Shown piece by piece: positions 53,236-61,873 of a DNA stretch of 64,000 nucleotides. A program made the translations under genes and the position numbers. Location of the stretch: the NCBI GenBank assembly GCA_963739385.1, contig CAVUAI010000062.1, positions 186,001 to 250,000 of the forward strand, written 5' to 3'. Every line of letters begins with the position of its first letter. The first letter of the stretch is position 1. The notes below the pieces were generated by a model. It searched no databases. It was given only the letters and a program-made list of their open reading frames with translations, and was not told where the DNA came from. This DNA is from VAZQ01 sp963739385 (GTDB taxonomy: Bacteria; Pseudomonadota; Alphaproteobacteria; Rhizobiales; Xanthobacteraceae).

Positions 53236-54100
53236 GCGGATGATTTTGGCGATCGTGTTCGCCGATTTTGGCCTCTTCGCGCAACGCCGACAGGCCGCAT
53301 TGCGCACCCGTACGATGGCTGTCCAGCACGGCATGCAGCCTCGCATCATTGGCGGGCAGCTGTGCACGGTCGGCTTCGGGATGCCACAGGTGAACAACTC
53401 CGGTCGCGAAGCGACCGTCCTTCCGACGTACGCCGGAATGCAACAGGCGGATCAGCAAATCGGAGTCTTCCCGGCCCCAGCCGCTGAAGCTCGCATCGAA
53501 ACCGTCGATTCGCTCAAGATCGGAGCGCCAGACCGCAAGATTGCACGAACGCGCCCCGCGCCAGCGCGAGGATCCGATCTTGCGCAGCGGTCCGAGCGGC
53601 AGCCGCAGCACGCCGGCCAGCCGGTTGACGCCGCCGCCTACGCGCTGGCGCATCCAGTTGCGCATACCCCAAGCTTCGGGCCGCAAATCCTCCCGCAGCA
53701 CGGCTGCGGTGAGGTTTGGTGAGAGCAGCACGCGGTTGCCGGTGACGAACCATCCGGGCTCCGCCAGCCTGCGATGGTTCGCGACGAAGTCGGAAGGCGC
53801 GATGCAATCGCCGTCGAGGAACAGGCAATAGTCGCCGCGGCAGATTAGAATCGCGCGGTTTCGAATCTCGGCGGCACGAAAGCCTCGATCGACCTGCCAG
53901 ACGTGGCTGAGCGGAACACCGATCCTCGGGCGCCATTGGTCGACTACGGCGGCAGTCGCGGGCCCCGAGCCGTCATCCGCGATCACGACCTCGAAACCGC
54001 GATCGTCCTGCCTCGACAAGGCCGACAGGGCCGCCCCGAGTGCGTCCTCGCGATTGTAGGTCGTGACGATGATGGAGATGAGACCAGGCACGTCGAGCAC
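53222..54100 (-). CDS. Family 2 glycosyltransferase with galactosyltransferase-type C-terminus
   Basis: 292 residues. LISIIVTTYNREDALGAALS, VVIADDGSGPATAAVV and CLFLDGDCIAPSDFV (DxD metal site) define the GT-A domain. The NLAVWRSDLERIDGFDASFS and GWGREDSDLLIRLLHSG segment is the Glyco_transf_7C/GT2 catalytic region. It probably adds a core or O-antigen sugar on the cytoplasmic side. First gene of the leftward unit that continues with the O-antigen ligase fusion and GT9, and divergent from the GT2 at 54178. Confidence 0.86.
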   Translation of the reverse strand: MLDVPGLISIIVTTYNREDALGAALSALSRQDDRGFEVVIADDGSGPATAAVVDQWRPRIGVPLSHVWQVDRGFRAAEIRNRAILICRGDYCLFLDGDCIAPSDFVANHRRLAEPGWFVTGNRVLLSPNLTAAVLREDLRPEAWGMRNWMRQRVGGGVNRLAGVLRLPLGPLRKIGSSRWRGARSCNLAVWRSDLERIDGFDASFSGWGREDSDLLIRLLHSGVRRKDGRFATGVVHLWHPEADRAQLPANDARLHAVLDSHRTGAQCGLSALREEAKIGEHDRQNHPHVRA

Positions 54101-54177
54101 TGCTCCAGAGTTTCATCCTGCACGCTTCGTCCCGCTGTGATAGCGTGCGCCGCGGTCGGGCTCAACAACGAGGAAAT

Positions 54178-55005
54178 ATGCAACGAATATCGGCCTATAT
54201 CCTCGCCTTCAACGAGGCCGAAAAGATCGCGGACGCGGTATCAAGCGTGCTGTGGGCGGATGAGATCGTGGTCGCGGATTCGGGCAGCACGGACCGCACG
54301 GCCGAGATTGCTCGGGGCCTCGGCGCACGCGTCGTGCAGATTCCCTTCCATGGATTTGGTGAGTTGCGCAACTGTGCCATCGCCGAATGCCGATACGAGT
54401 GGATCTTCAGTCTTGATTCAGACGAGCGCTGCACTCCTGAGGTCCGCGACGAGATCCTTGCAATTGTGTCGGGGGCATCGGCCCACGACGCCTATCTCGT
54501 GCCGCGCCGCAACTACATGATGGGGCGCTGGATCAACGGCTCAGGCTGGTATCCCAATTTTCGCCAGCCACAGCTCTTCCGCAATGGCGCCATGCGTTAC
54601 GACAGCGATCCGGTGCACGAGGGCTACGAGCTTTTGACGCAACGGCCGCTGGGTCGACTGCAAAACGCTATCTGGCAATTTCCCTTCCGCAATCTCGAGG
54701 AGATCATCGGCAAGATGAATCGCTACTCCTCGCTCGGCGCGCGAAAGCTTTCGGCGAAGAAAGTGTCGATGGGCAGCGCGCTCGGGCATGGAATCTGGGC
54801 GTTCATCAAGCATTACCTGCTCAAACGTGGCTTCCGCGACGGCTGGGCTGGCTTCGTCATCGCGCTGGGGAACTTCGAAGGAACGTTTTACCGCTACGCC
54901 AAACGTTACGAAGACATGCAGGGGTGGTCGGCGCCGCCGACGGACCCGCTGCGCCGCCCCGACTCCTCACCCGCCTCAGCGACGGGTTTCCGCGCGGGAA
55001 CGTGA
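54178..55005 (+). CDS. Family 2 glycosyltransferase, WaaE/KdtX-like
   Basis: 275 residues. ATG 54178 is chosen because GAGGAAAT ends directly upstream and the family begins ISAYILAFNEAEKIADAVSS. VVADSGSTDRTAEIARGLGA, WIFSLDSDERCTPEVRDEIL and the YPNFRQPQLFRNGAMRYDSD, VHEGYEL stretch are hallmarks of the WaaE/KdtX beta-1,4-glucosyltransferase-like group of LPS core enzymes. A basic amphipathic C-terminus (FIKHYLLKRGFRDGWAGFVI) suggests membrane association. Monocistronic between divergent and convergent neighbours. Confidence 0.86.
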   Translation: MQRISAYILAFNEAEKIADAVSSVLWADEIVVADSGSTDRTAEIARGLGARVVQIPFHGFGELRNCAIAECRYEWIFSLDSDERCTPEVRDEILAIVSGASAHDAYLVPRRNYMMGRWINGSGWYPNFRQPQLFRNGAMRYDSDPVHEGYELLTQRPLGRLQNAIWQFPFRNLEEIIGKMNRYSSLGARKLSAKKVSMGSALGHGIWAFIKHYLLKRGFRDGWAGFVIALGNFEGTFYRYAKRYEDMQGWSAPPTDPLRRPDSSPASATGFRAGT

Positions 55006-55047
55006 GGCGAATGAATTCGCGTGCCCGGCAACGCAGCCATCGCGCTG

Positions 55048-55836
55048 CTAATCCATGATCCGTCTGGCCGCCCGCCGGCGCAACGCCCGCGACGCGTTGC
55101 GCGCCATGCGGAACGGCAGGCCGAGATAGTATTTGCGGACGATTTCCCAGCGCTCGCGCGGCGACACCGCGACCGTCGACTGGCGCGGAACATACCACCC
55201 GTTATTTTCAAAGCGGCGGATCAGGCGGTAGCCGGCGGCTTTCAGAAATCTGTGCTTTTCCAGGCTTCCAACGTGATCTTCCAAGAGCACCAGGCGCGGC
55301 TGCCAGCGCGTGAGATCGAACCCGCTGAGAACCTCCAGCTCGTGGCCTTCCACGTCGATCGAGAGGAAATCGAATTCCGCCGGCGCGCGCGCCTCGATCA
55401 AAATGTCGTCGAGCGTGCGCACGGGTACTTCGATGATCTGCTCAGGCTGCGCACCCGGCGCCATCCGATCACGATCGAGGGAAGACAATGCGCCGGCGAC
55501 GTGAAGACGCATGTGCCGGCCGGCGTTCTGCGGCGACGAACAGGCAACTGCGAAGACTTTAGCGCAGCGCCTGCGTACGAGATCCTCCGCAAGGTCTGGC
55601 TGCGGTTCAATGAGAACGCCACTCCAGCCGAGCTGCTCGAGATGCCAAGTCTGGGATTCCCGCCGTGGGCGGTTGGCGCCGACTTCGACGAAATAGCCGG
55701 TAGGCGCGCTTGCGAAAAACTCCCGCACGAGCTGCTGCTCGCGCCCTTCGGACGGATGCGTAGCCGCGCCCTGTTGCCCGCGGTCAAGACCGGTTGCAAG
55801 CACACTGACGCCACTCGAGGGTTTCGCTATCCGCAT
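55048..55836 (-). CDS. FkbM family methyltransferase
   Basis: 262 residues from ATG 55836. A TTG at 55866 would add ten. Motif I is GYFVEVGANRPRRESQTWHL, followed by GVLIEPQPDLAEDLVRRRCA and the FkbM signature FDFLSIDVEGHELEVLSGFD. Such enzymes O-methylate sugars or glycolipids. The C-terminus is basic (RNASRALRRRAARR), suitable for membrane contact. It sits 47 bases downstream of hldE on the same strand and may be co-transcribed with the heptose genes, suggesting methylation of a core sugar (inference). Confidence 0.83.
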   Translation of the reverse strand: MRIAKPSSGVSVLATGLDRGQQGAATHPSEGREQQLVREFFASAPTGYFVEVGANRPRRESQTWHLEQLGWSGVLIEPQPDLAEDLVRRRCAKVFAVACSSPQNAGRHMRLHVAGALSSLDRDRMAPGAQPEQIIEVPVRTLDDILIEARAPAEFDFLSIDVEGHELEVLSGFDLTRWQPRLVLLEDHVGSLEKHRFLKAAGYRLIRRFENNGWYVPRQSTVAVSPRERWEIVRKYYLGLPFRMARNASRALRRRAARRIMD

Positions 55837-55882
55837 GTTTCGACGCGAATCATGCCCCCTTCGCAAAATGCAGCCGGAGCCC

Positions 55883-57391
55883 CTAGGTCGCTTGCGGCTC
55901 GCGCGACTGGCGCACGATCCTGGTGGTGCTGAAACCGGGCACGAGATCGATGAGGATCACCTCCCCGCCATCGGCTTCCACCTCTTCCCGGCCCACCACC
56001 TCCTCCCGCCGGTAGTCGCCGCCCTTGGCCAGGATCTTCGGACGCACGCGGCGGATCAGCTCGAGGGGGGTGTCCTGATCGAACACCACGACGAGGTCGA
56101 CCGCCTCGAGCGCCGCCAGTACCTCGGCGCGCGCGTGCACCTCCTGCATCGGCCGCCCCTTCCCCTTCAGGCGCGATACCGAAGCGTCGTCGTTGAGACC
56201 GACGATGAGCCGGTCGCAGGCAGCGCGCGCCTGGGTCAGAAGCTTGATATGGCCGGGATGGAGCAGGTCGAAACAGCCATTGGTAAAGCCGATGCGCAGG
56301 TTCCGCCACTCGCCCAGCCGATCATCGAGTACCGACCAGTCGAAGACAATCTTCTCTTCCGGCGCCAGCGAGGCGGCGGGAAGAATGCGTGAACGCAGTT
56401 CCGCCGCCGACACGGTCGCGGTTCCGCGCTTGCCGACCACCACCGCGGCGGCTGCATTGGCCGCCCGCACGGCGGGCTCGAAGTCGGCCCCGGCTGCGAG
56501 CATGACCGCCAGCGCGGCGACGACCGTGTCGCCCGCCCCCGACGTATCTTTCACCTTGACCGGATAGGCCGGCACCCGTAGCGCAGCGCCGCGTGCCGGC
56601 ACCAGGGTCAGGCCGGCGTCGCTCAGCGAAACCACGATCGCCTGCGTTCCCAGAAGGCCGTTCAGTTCCGACGCCGCCGCGATGACCTCGTCGTCGGAAT
56701 CCGTCCGCCGTCGTGTCGCCTCCGACAGTTCCTTGCGGTTAGGTTTGATCAACGTGGCGCCTCGATAGATCGAATAATCCACCGCCTTGGGATCGATGAT
56801 GATGGGGATGCGCGCCTTGCGGGCCGCATCGATGACTTCGCTGATGACGCGCGGCGTGAGCGCACCTTTGGCGTAATCGGACAGGACCAGGCTTGCCGCC
56901 CGCGGCAACGCCGCCAGCACTCGGTCGATCAGAATCTTCTCGTTCTTGGGATTGAGAACCTGCGCCAATTCCCAGTCCGCGCGCAGCAGATGGGTCGAAT
57001 GGTGCTCCGAGACAAAGCGCACCTTGCGCGTGGTCGGACGGGCCGGGTCGACGACCAGATGGGGCTCGATCAAAGGTTCGGCCGCGAGGGCTCGCATCAG
57101 CGTGCGGCTGGCGTCATCCTCGCCGACAACCCCGACGAAGACGCAGCGCGCACCCAGCGCTGCGATATTGCGCGCCACGTTGCCGGCGCCGCCGATGGTG
57201 ACCTCGCTGCGCGTTACCGCCAGAATGGGCGCCGGCGCTTCGGGTGAGATACGTGAAACGTCGCCGTATACGAAATCATCGAGCATCAAGTCTCCGACGC
57301 AGACGATGGTCTGCTCGGGGATGAGCGTGAGCGATTCTTCGAAATTGAACATGACGCCGTCGCTGGATATTGCGTGTCCGGTGACCTTCAC
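55883..57391 (-). CDS. hldE: Bifunctional heptose-7-phosphate kinase / heptose-1-phosphate adenylyltransferase
   Basis: 502 residues. The N-terminal ribokinase-type domain has CVGDLMLDDFVYGDVSRISP, the VTIGGAGNVARNIAALGARC motif and the anion-hole/catalytic DTSGAGDTVVAAL near residue 285. The C-terminal cytidylyltransferase-type domain starts at about 365 with RIGFTNGCFDLLHPGHIKLL (HxGH) and includes VGLNDDASVSRLKGKGRPMQ. It makes ADP-D-glycero-beta-D-manno-heptose from the 7-phosphate, together with a phosphatase not found in this window. Its start overlaps the hldD stop by ATGA, so the two are coupled. Full length, with both active sites intact. Confidence 0.94.
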   Translation of the reverse strand: MKVTGHAISSDGVMFNFEESLTLIPEQTIVCVGDLMLDDFVYGDVSRISPEAPAPILAVTRSEVTIGGAGNVARNIAALGARCVFVGVVGEDDASRTLMRALAAEPLIEPHLVVDPARPTTRKVRFVSEHHSTHLLRADWELAQVLNPKNEKILIDRVLAALPRAASLVLSDYAKGALTPRVISEVIDAARKARIPIIIDPKAVDYSIYRGATLIKPNRKELSEATRRRTDSDDEVIAAASELNGLLGTQAIVVSLSDAGLTLVPARGAALRVPAYPVKVKDTSGAGDTVVAALAVMLAAGADFEPAVRAANAAAAVVVGKRGTATVSAAELRSRILPAASLAPEEKIVFDWSVLDDRLGEWRNLRIGFTNGCFDLLHPGHIKLLTQARAACDRLIVGLNDDASVSRLKGKGRPMQEVHARAEVLAALEAVDLVVVFDQDTPLELIRRVRPKILAKGGDYRREEVVGREEVEADGGEVILIDLVPGFSTTRIVRQSREPQAT

Positions 57392-58368
57392 CGATATCGG
57401 TCCGGCTGGTTCAGAAAGCAGGTGACATACCGGCTCACCCCCTCTTCCAGGGGCATGAAGCCGGCGTTGTAGCCCGCCCGGCGCAGATTTTCGACCTTGG
57501 CTTGTGTGAAATATTGATATTGGTCGAGCATCGCCGGCGGCATATCGACATAGTCAATGTCTGGCGGGCGGCCGAGTGCGCGGAACATTGCGGTGATCAG
57601 GTCGCGGAAGCTGCGTGCCTGGCCGGTGCCGACATTGAAAATTCCCGACACCGAGGGCGTGTCGAGGAGCCAGCGCACCACCGCTACCGCATCGTCCACA
57701 TAGATGAAGTCGCGCCGCTGCTCCCCGTCACCGATGCCGTCGCGGTGAGACTTGAACAGGCGCACGGCTTTGCCGTCCTTCGCCTCTCCGAACCGCTTGG
57801 CGACCAGGCTTGCCATCTCACCCTTGTGATATTCGTTGGGGCCGAACACGTTGAAAAACTTGAGGCCGGCCCATTGCGGAGGAAGCCTTTCGCCCCGCTC
57901 GAAGCGATCGACCACCGCGAGATCGAACAGGTGCTTGCTGAAGCCGTATAAATTCATAGGCCGTAGCCGTTGCAGGGCCGCGCCCGACCAATCGTCGTCG
58001 AAGCCCTGCGCACCTCCGCCATAGGTTGCCGCAGACGAGGCATAGATGAAGGGCGTGCGCGTCCCCGTGCACCAGTCAAGGAGCTTGAGCGACAGGTGGA
58101 AATTCGTGGCAATGACGAGATCAGCGTCGGTTGCGGTCGTGTCGGAGATTGCGCCGAGGTGAATGACGGCGTCGAGCTTGCGGCCGTCGAGCCAAGCCAC
58201 CAGCTCGCCCGGCGACACCACATCAGCCAGGTGGCGCTTGCCGAGGTTGCGCCACTTGCCCTCTTTGCCGAGCGCGTCGTTGACCACGACATCCGTTCGC
58301 CCGGCCTCGTTGAGGCTGGCGACCAGATTGGACCCGATGAATCCGGCCCCGCCGGTGACCAACAACAT
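57388..58368 (-). CDS. hldD: ADP-L-glycero-D-manno-heptose-6-epimerase
   Basis: 326 residues from ATG 58368. The frame is open to 58440. The NAD(P) loop is LLVTGGAGFIGSNLVASLNE, and VIHLGAISDTTATDADLVIA, FIYASSAATYGGGAQGFDD, the active-site NLYGFSKHLFDLAVVDR and LKFFNVFGPNEYHKGEMASL are all diagnostic of HldD/RfaD. It converts ADP-D-glycero to ADP-L-glycero-D-manno-heptose, the donor for the heptosyltransferases encoded nearby. First gene of the leftward hldD-hldE unit, divergent from the heptosyltransferase at 58615. Confidence 0.94.
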   Translation of the reverse strand: MLLVTGGAGFIGSNLVASLNEAGRTDVVVNDALGKEGKWRNLGKRHLADVVSPGELVAWLDGRKLDAVIHLGAISDTTATDADLVIATNFHLSLKLLDWCTGTRTPFIYASSAATYGGGAQGFDDDWSGAALQRLRPMNLYGFSKHLFDLAVVDRFERGERLPPQWAGLKFFNVFGPNEYHKGEMASLVAKRFGEAKDGKAVRLFKSHRDGIGDGEQRRDFIYVDDAVAVVRWLLDTPSVSGIFNVGTGQARSFRDLITAMFRALGRPPDIDYVDMPPAMLDQYQYFTQAKVENLRRAGYNAGFMPLEEGVSRYVTCFLNQPDRYR

Positions 58369-58614
58369 CCGTACTCGCCCCGCCTGCGTGCCGTCCTTTG
58401 CCCCAGGGCGCCTGGATGCGCAACGGTCGCCCGCCTCCATGGCCTCCCGTGCTCGAACGGCGCGTGCTGGCGCACTAGACAGGCCAAGGGGGGCAAGCTA
58501 ACGGCTTTCTGTCCCAATTCGAAGGCTTGCCGCTCGACCGAAAGAATGAATTCAGATTCAATTCAACGCGGCGAGGCAGCCCATGTGCCTGTACCGGCGC
58601 AGCCGTAGCGAGCC

Positions 58615-59655
58615 ATGTCCGAATCGCCCATTTTGATCGTGCCGTATATGTGGATCGGCGACTTCGTGCGCTGCCACACGGTCGTCAGGGTGTTGATCGG
58701 GCGATATCCGAACCGGTCCATCGACGTATTGACGACCTCGATGGTCGCGCCGCTGCTCGACTACATGCCGGGCGTCCGTAAGGGGGTTGTAGTTGACCTC
58801 CCCCGTATGCGCCTCGCCTGGAGCCAGCACCGCGCACTTGCCGAACGCCTGCGGCCGGAAGGTTATGGACAAGCGCTGGTCATGCCGCGGACCTGGAAAT
58901 CGGCCCTGGCGCCGGCCCTGGCCGGCATACCGCAGCGGACCGGCTTCGTCGGGGAGGCCCGATTTGGCCTCATCAATGACCTCCGTTCGGGCGAACGCCG
59001 GCTCCCGCGCATGGTCGACCGCTGCGCCATGCTCGCCCTGCCCAGGGGCGAAAGTGCGCCCGCGGACTGGCCGTTGCCGGAACTCAAGGTGTCGGCGTCC
59101 GAACTCGTGGCCTGGCGTGAACGGCTCGGCCTCAGTCCCGACGGCCGCCCCGTGGTCGCGCTCGCGCCGGGCGCTGTCGGGCCCTCCAAGCGCTGGCCGA
59201 TTGCCTACTACGCCGATCTGGCGCGCCAGCTTGGGGCCGAGGGAATCCGGACGTGGGTGATCGGCGGCCCCGGCGAGCGCGACCTCGCCCTGCAGATCCT
59301 GGAGGCAGATCCGCGCCATACCAGTGACCTCACCGGGCCCGACCTGCGCAACGCCATTCTGGCGCTCGCCGCCGCGACAGCCGCGGTGTCGAACGATTCC
59401 GGCCTGCTCCACGTCGCAGCCGCGCTCGGCACGCCGGCCATCGGAATTTTCGGTCCGACCAGCCCGTGGCATTGGGCGCCGCTCAATCCAATCGCGGCGG
59501 TGATCGAAACTTCGGGCGAGCTGCCCTGTCGGCCGTGCCACAAGCCGGTCTGCCGCTTGGGCCATCACCGCTGCATGCGCGACATTGCCGTTGATCGCGT
59601 GGCGGTCGCCGCCCGCCAGGCGGTTGCCGCCGTGGCCGCGCGTCCGGCGGTCTGA
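58615..59655 (+). CDS. waaF: ADP-heptose--LPS heptosyltransferase (WaaF-like)
   Basis: 346 residues, GT9. The family II opening SPILIVPYMWIGDFVRCHTV is typical of WaaF. QALVMPRTWKSALAPALAGI, RTGFVGEARFGLINDLR, VALAPGAVGPSKRWPIAYYA, AVSNDSGLLHVAAALGTPAI and FGPTSPWHWAP complete the donor site, with a closing Cys motif, PCRPCHKPVCRLGHHRCM. It adds the second L-D-heptose to the inner core on the inner membrane's cytoplasmic face. Divergent from hldD with about 250 bases between, where the shared promoter region must lie. Confidence 0.88.
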   Translation: MSESPILIVPYMWIGDFVRCHTVVRVLIGRYPNRSIDVLTTSMVAPLLDYMPGVRKGVVVDLPRMRLAWSQHRALAERLRPEGYGQALVMPRTWKSALAPALAGIPQRTGFVGEARFGLINDLRSGERRLPRMVDRCAMLALPRGESAPADWPLPELKVSASELVAWRERLGLSPDGRPVVALAPGAVGPSKRWPIAYYADLARQLGAEGIRTWVIGGPGERDLALQILEADPRHTSDLTGPDLRNAILALAAATAAVSNDSGLLHVAAALGTPAIGIFGPTSPWHWAPLNPIAAVIETSGELPCRPCHKPVCRLGHHRCMRDIAVDRVAVAARQAVAAVAARPAV

Positions 59656-59695
59656 GCCCGCCGGCGCTCAGGTCCGCTGGATCATGGCGGCGCAC

Positions 59696-60652
59696 TCACT
59701 GCGGCTTGCGCAGCCGGTCGAACGCCGCCTTCACGTCAGGGACCGACGGCAAGGCGGTCTTGCGCCCGATCACGGCGATCGGCCCTTGCCCCACCGGTCC
59801 GGTGAGGCCGGGGTCGCTGCCCCCAAAGATTGCGATCAGCGGCACTCCGAGTGCGGCCGCCAAGTGCAAAAGCCCGGTATCCACGCCCACGACGAAGGAT
59901 GCCCCGGCAACCAGGCGCGCCATTCGGTCGAGCGGTTGTCGCTCGGGCACGTCAGCGTTCGGGAGCGCCGCAGCGATCTGCTCGCTGCGCATGCGCTCAG
60001 CCTCGTTCCCCCAAGGCAGCAGCAGCCTGGCGCCGCTCTGCGCCAAACTCCGGCCAAGGGCGATCCACAACTCCTGCGGCCATTCCTTTTCGGGCCGCGC
60101 GGTGGCGTGGAAGAAGATGCCATAGGCCTGTCCGGCTGGCGGCGCGAGCAACCTGCGGGAAAGCCCGAAATCGATGGCCCCCTCGGATACGTAACCAAGC
60201 GCGAGCCCGGTCAGCATGCGATTGCGCACAATGGCATGAAGGTCGCGCGCGACTGCATGGTGCACGTTATAGAACCACGCTGCCGGCCGCTCGCGAATGC
60301 TGTCGGCGTCATAGCCGTGCCTGCGGCCACGCGCGAGCCGGGCGATGAGCGCCGAGCGGACGAGCCCCTGGGTATCGATGATCTGGTCGAAGGGACGAGC
60401 ACGGACGCTGCGCCTGAACGCCGCGAACTCGCGCCAGGTCGACGCATCCAGCGGCCTTCTCCGCCAGCGGCGCGTCGCGACCGGGATCACCTCGCCGACC
60501 GCCGGATGCAGCCGCACGAGCGGCGCGAACGCTTCCTCCACCACCCAGACAAAGTGGGCATCCGGTTGCCGCCGCCGCGCTTCCGTCAGCGCCGGCATCT
60601 GATGGACCACGTCGCCGAGCGAGGATGTCTTGATCAACAGGATGTCGGGCAT
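59696..60652 (-). CDS. waaC: LPS heptosyltransferase I (WaaC-like)
   Basis: 318 residues from ATG 60652. The opening DILLIKTSSLGDVVHQMPAL matches heptosyltransferase I, which adds the first heptose to Kdo. VWVVEEAFAPLVRLHPAVGE, DQIIDTQGLVRSALIARLAR, LPWGNEAERMRSEQIAAALP, VVGVDTGLLHLAAALGVPLI and FGGSDPGLTGP follow in order. It converges on waaF with about 40 bases between the two stops and is divergent from galE. Confidence 0.9.
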   Translation of the reverse strand: MPDILLIKTSSLGDVVHQMPALTEARRRQPDAHFVWVVEEAFAPLVRLHPAVGEVIPVATRRWRRRPLDASTWREFAAFRRSVRARPFDQIIDTQGLVRSALIARLARGRRHGYDADSIRERPAAWFYNVHHAVARDLHAIVRNRMLTGLALGYVSEGAIDFGLSRRLLAPPAGQAYGIFFHATARPEKEWPQELWIALGRSLAQSGARLLLPWGNEAERMRSEQIAAALPNADVPERQPLDRMARLVAGASFVVGVDTGLLHLAAALGVPLIAIFGGSDPGLTGPVGQGPIAVIGRKTALPSVPDVKAAFDRLRKPQ

Positions 60653-60784
60653 CTGCAAGAACCGCAACGCTCATATATGGCGCGCACCCGCTTGTCACCG
60701 GCGCTGCGCACGTGCCATCACGCCGTCGGCCGGACTTTCGTCGGATTTGCTCCGGAATGACCGGTATGTGAGCGGACTCACAGG

Positions 60785-61771
60785 ATGACAGTTCTGGTAA
60801 CCGGCGGCGCCGGATATATCGGAAGCCACATGGTTCACGCTCTCGTCGATGCCGGCGAGCGCGTCGTCGTGCTCGACAACCTGTCGACCGGCTTCGACTG
60901 GGCGGTGGCGCCGGCCGCATCGCTCGCGGTCGGCGAAACCGGCGATCAATCGCGCGTCGCCGCACTGATCGCCGAACACCGGGTCGATGCCATCATCCAT
61001 TTCGCCGCCTCGATCGTAGTGCCGGACTCGGTTCGCGATCCGCTCGGCTACTATCGCAACAACACGGTGAACTCGCGCGCGCTGATCGAGGCCGCGGTGA
61101 GAGCCGGGGTGCGCCATTTCGTGTTCTCCTCGACCGCGGCGGTCTACGGCAATCCCGCACGCCTGCCGGTGCGCGAGGACGATCCTACGACGCCGACGTC
61201 GCCCTACGGATCCTCGAAACTGATGACCGAAATCATGCTGCGCGACGCCGGCACCGCGCATGGTCTGCGCCACATGATCTTGCGCTACTTCAATGTCGCC
61301 GGTGCCGATCCGCTCGGCCGCACCGGCCAATCGACCAAAGCGGCGACCCACCTCATCAAGGTCGCGGTCGAGACCGCGCTCGGATCGCGGCCGAAGATGG
61401 CGGTCTTCGGCACCGACTATCCGACCCCGGACGGTACCTGCATCCGCGACTACATTCACGTCTCCGACCTGGTGCGCGTGCACTCCGAGGCGCTCGCCTG
61501 CCTGCGCGCCGGCGGAACCTCCGCGACGCTCAATTGCGGTTACGGCCACGGCTTCTCGGTGCTCGAGGTAATCGAGACCGTGAAGCGTGTCGCCGGCGTC
61601 GACTTCGAGGTCGAGTTCGCGGGCCGACGGGACGGCGACCCCGCCCAGATCGTCGCGGCTTGTGACCGTGTCCGTTCGACGCTCGGATGGCAGCCGCAAT
61701 TCGATGACCTGCAAGCCATCGTCGCACACGCGCTGGCATGGGAGCGCAAGCTCATGGCGCGCTCCGGCTGA
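60785..61771 (+). CDS. galE: UDP-glucose 4-epimerase
   Basis: 328 residues. NAD loop VLVTGGAGYIGSHMVHALVD, VDAIIHFAASIVVPDSVRDP, FSSTAAVYGNPARLPV (catalytic Ser/Thr), SPYGSSKLMTEIMLRD (Tyr-x3-Lys) and YFNVAGADPLGRTGQST are the standard GalE set, and RDYIHVSDLVRVH and GYGHGFSVLEVIE close it. It interconverts UDP-Glc and UDP-Gal for LPS sugars. The short spacing (about 100 bases) to the following ABC exporter gene on the same strand suggests co-transcription. Confidence 0.93.
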   Translation: MTVLVTGGAGYIGSHMVHALVDAGERVVVLDNLSTGFDWAVAPAASLAVGETGDQSRVAALIAEHRVDAIIHFAASIVVPDSVRDPLGYYRNNTVNSRALIEAAVRAGVRHFVFSSTAAVYGNPARLPVREDDPTTPTSPYGSSKLMTEIMLRDAGTAHGLRHMILRYFNVAGADPLGRTGQSTKAATHLIKVAVETALGSRPKMAVFGTDYPTPDGTCIRDYIHVSDLVRVHSEALACLRAGGTSATLNCGYGHGFSVLEVIETVKRVAGVDFEVEFAGRRDGDPAQIVAACDRVRSTLGWQPQFDDLQAIVAHALAWERKLMARSG

Positions 61772-61873
61772 CATTCTGCCGATCCGCCGATTCTCCTTGA
61801 AAACCGCGCCGGCCTGGGCAAGAAGGGCTCGCTGCCGCGCCGCGCTCCAGCCGCGCCGCGCAACGGAAGGTGC

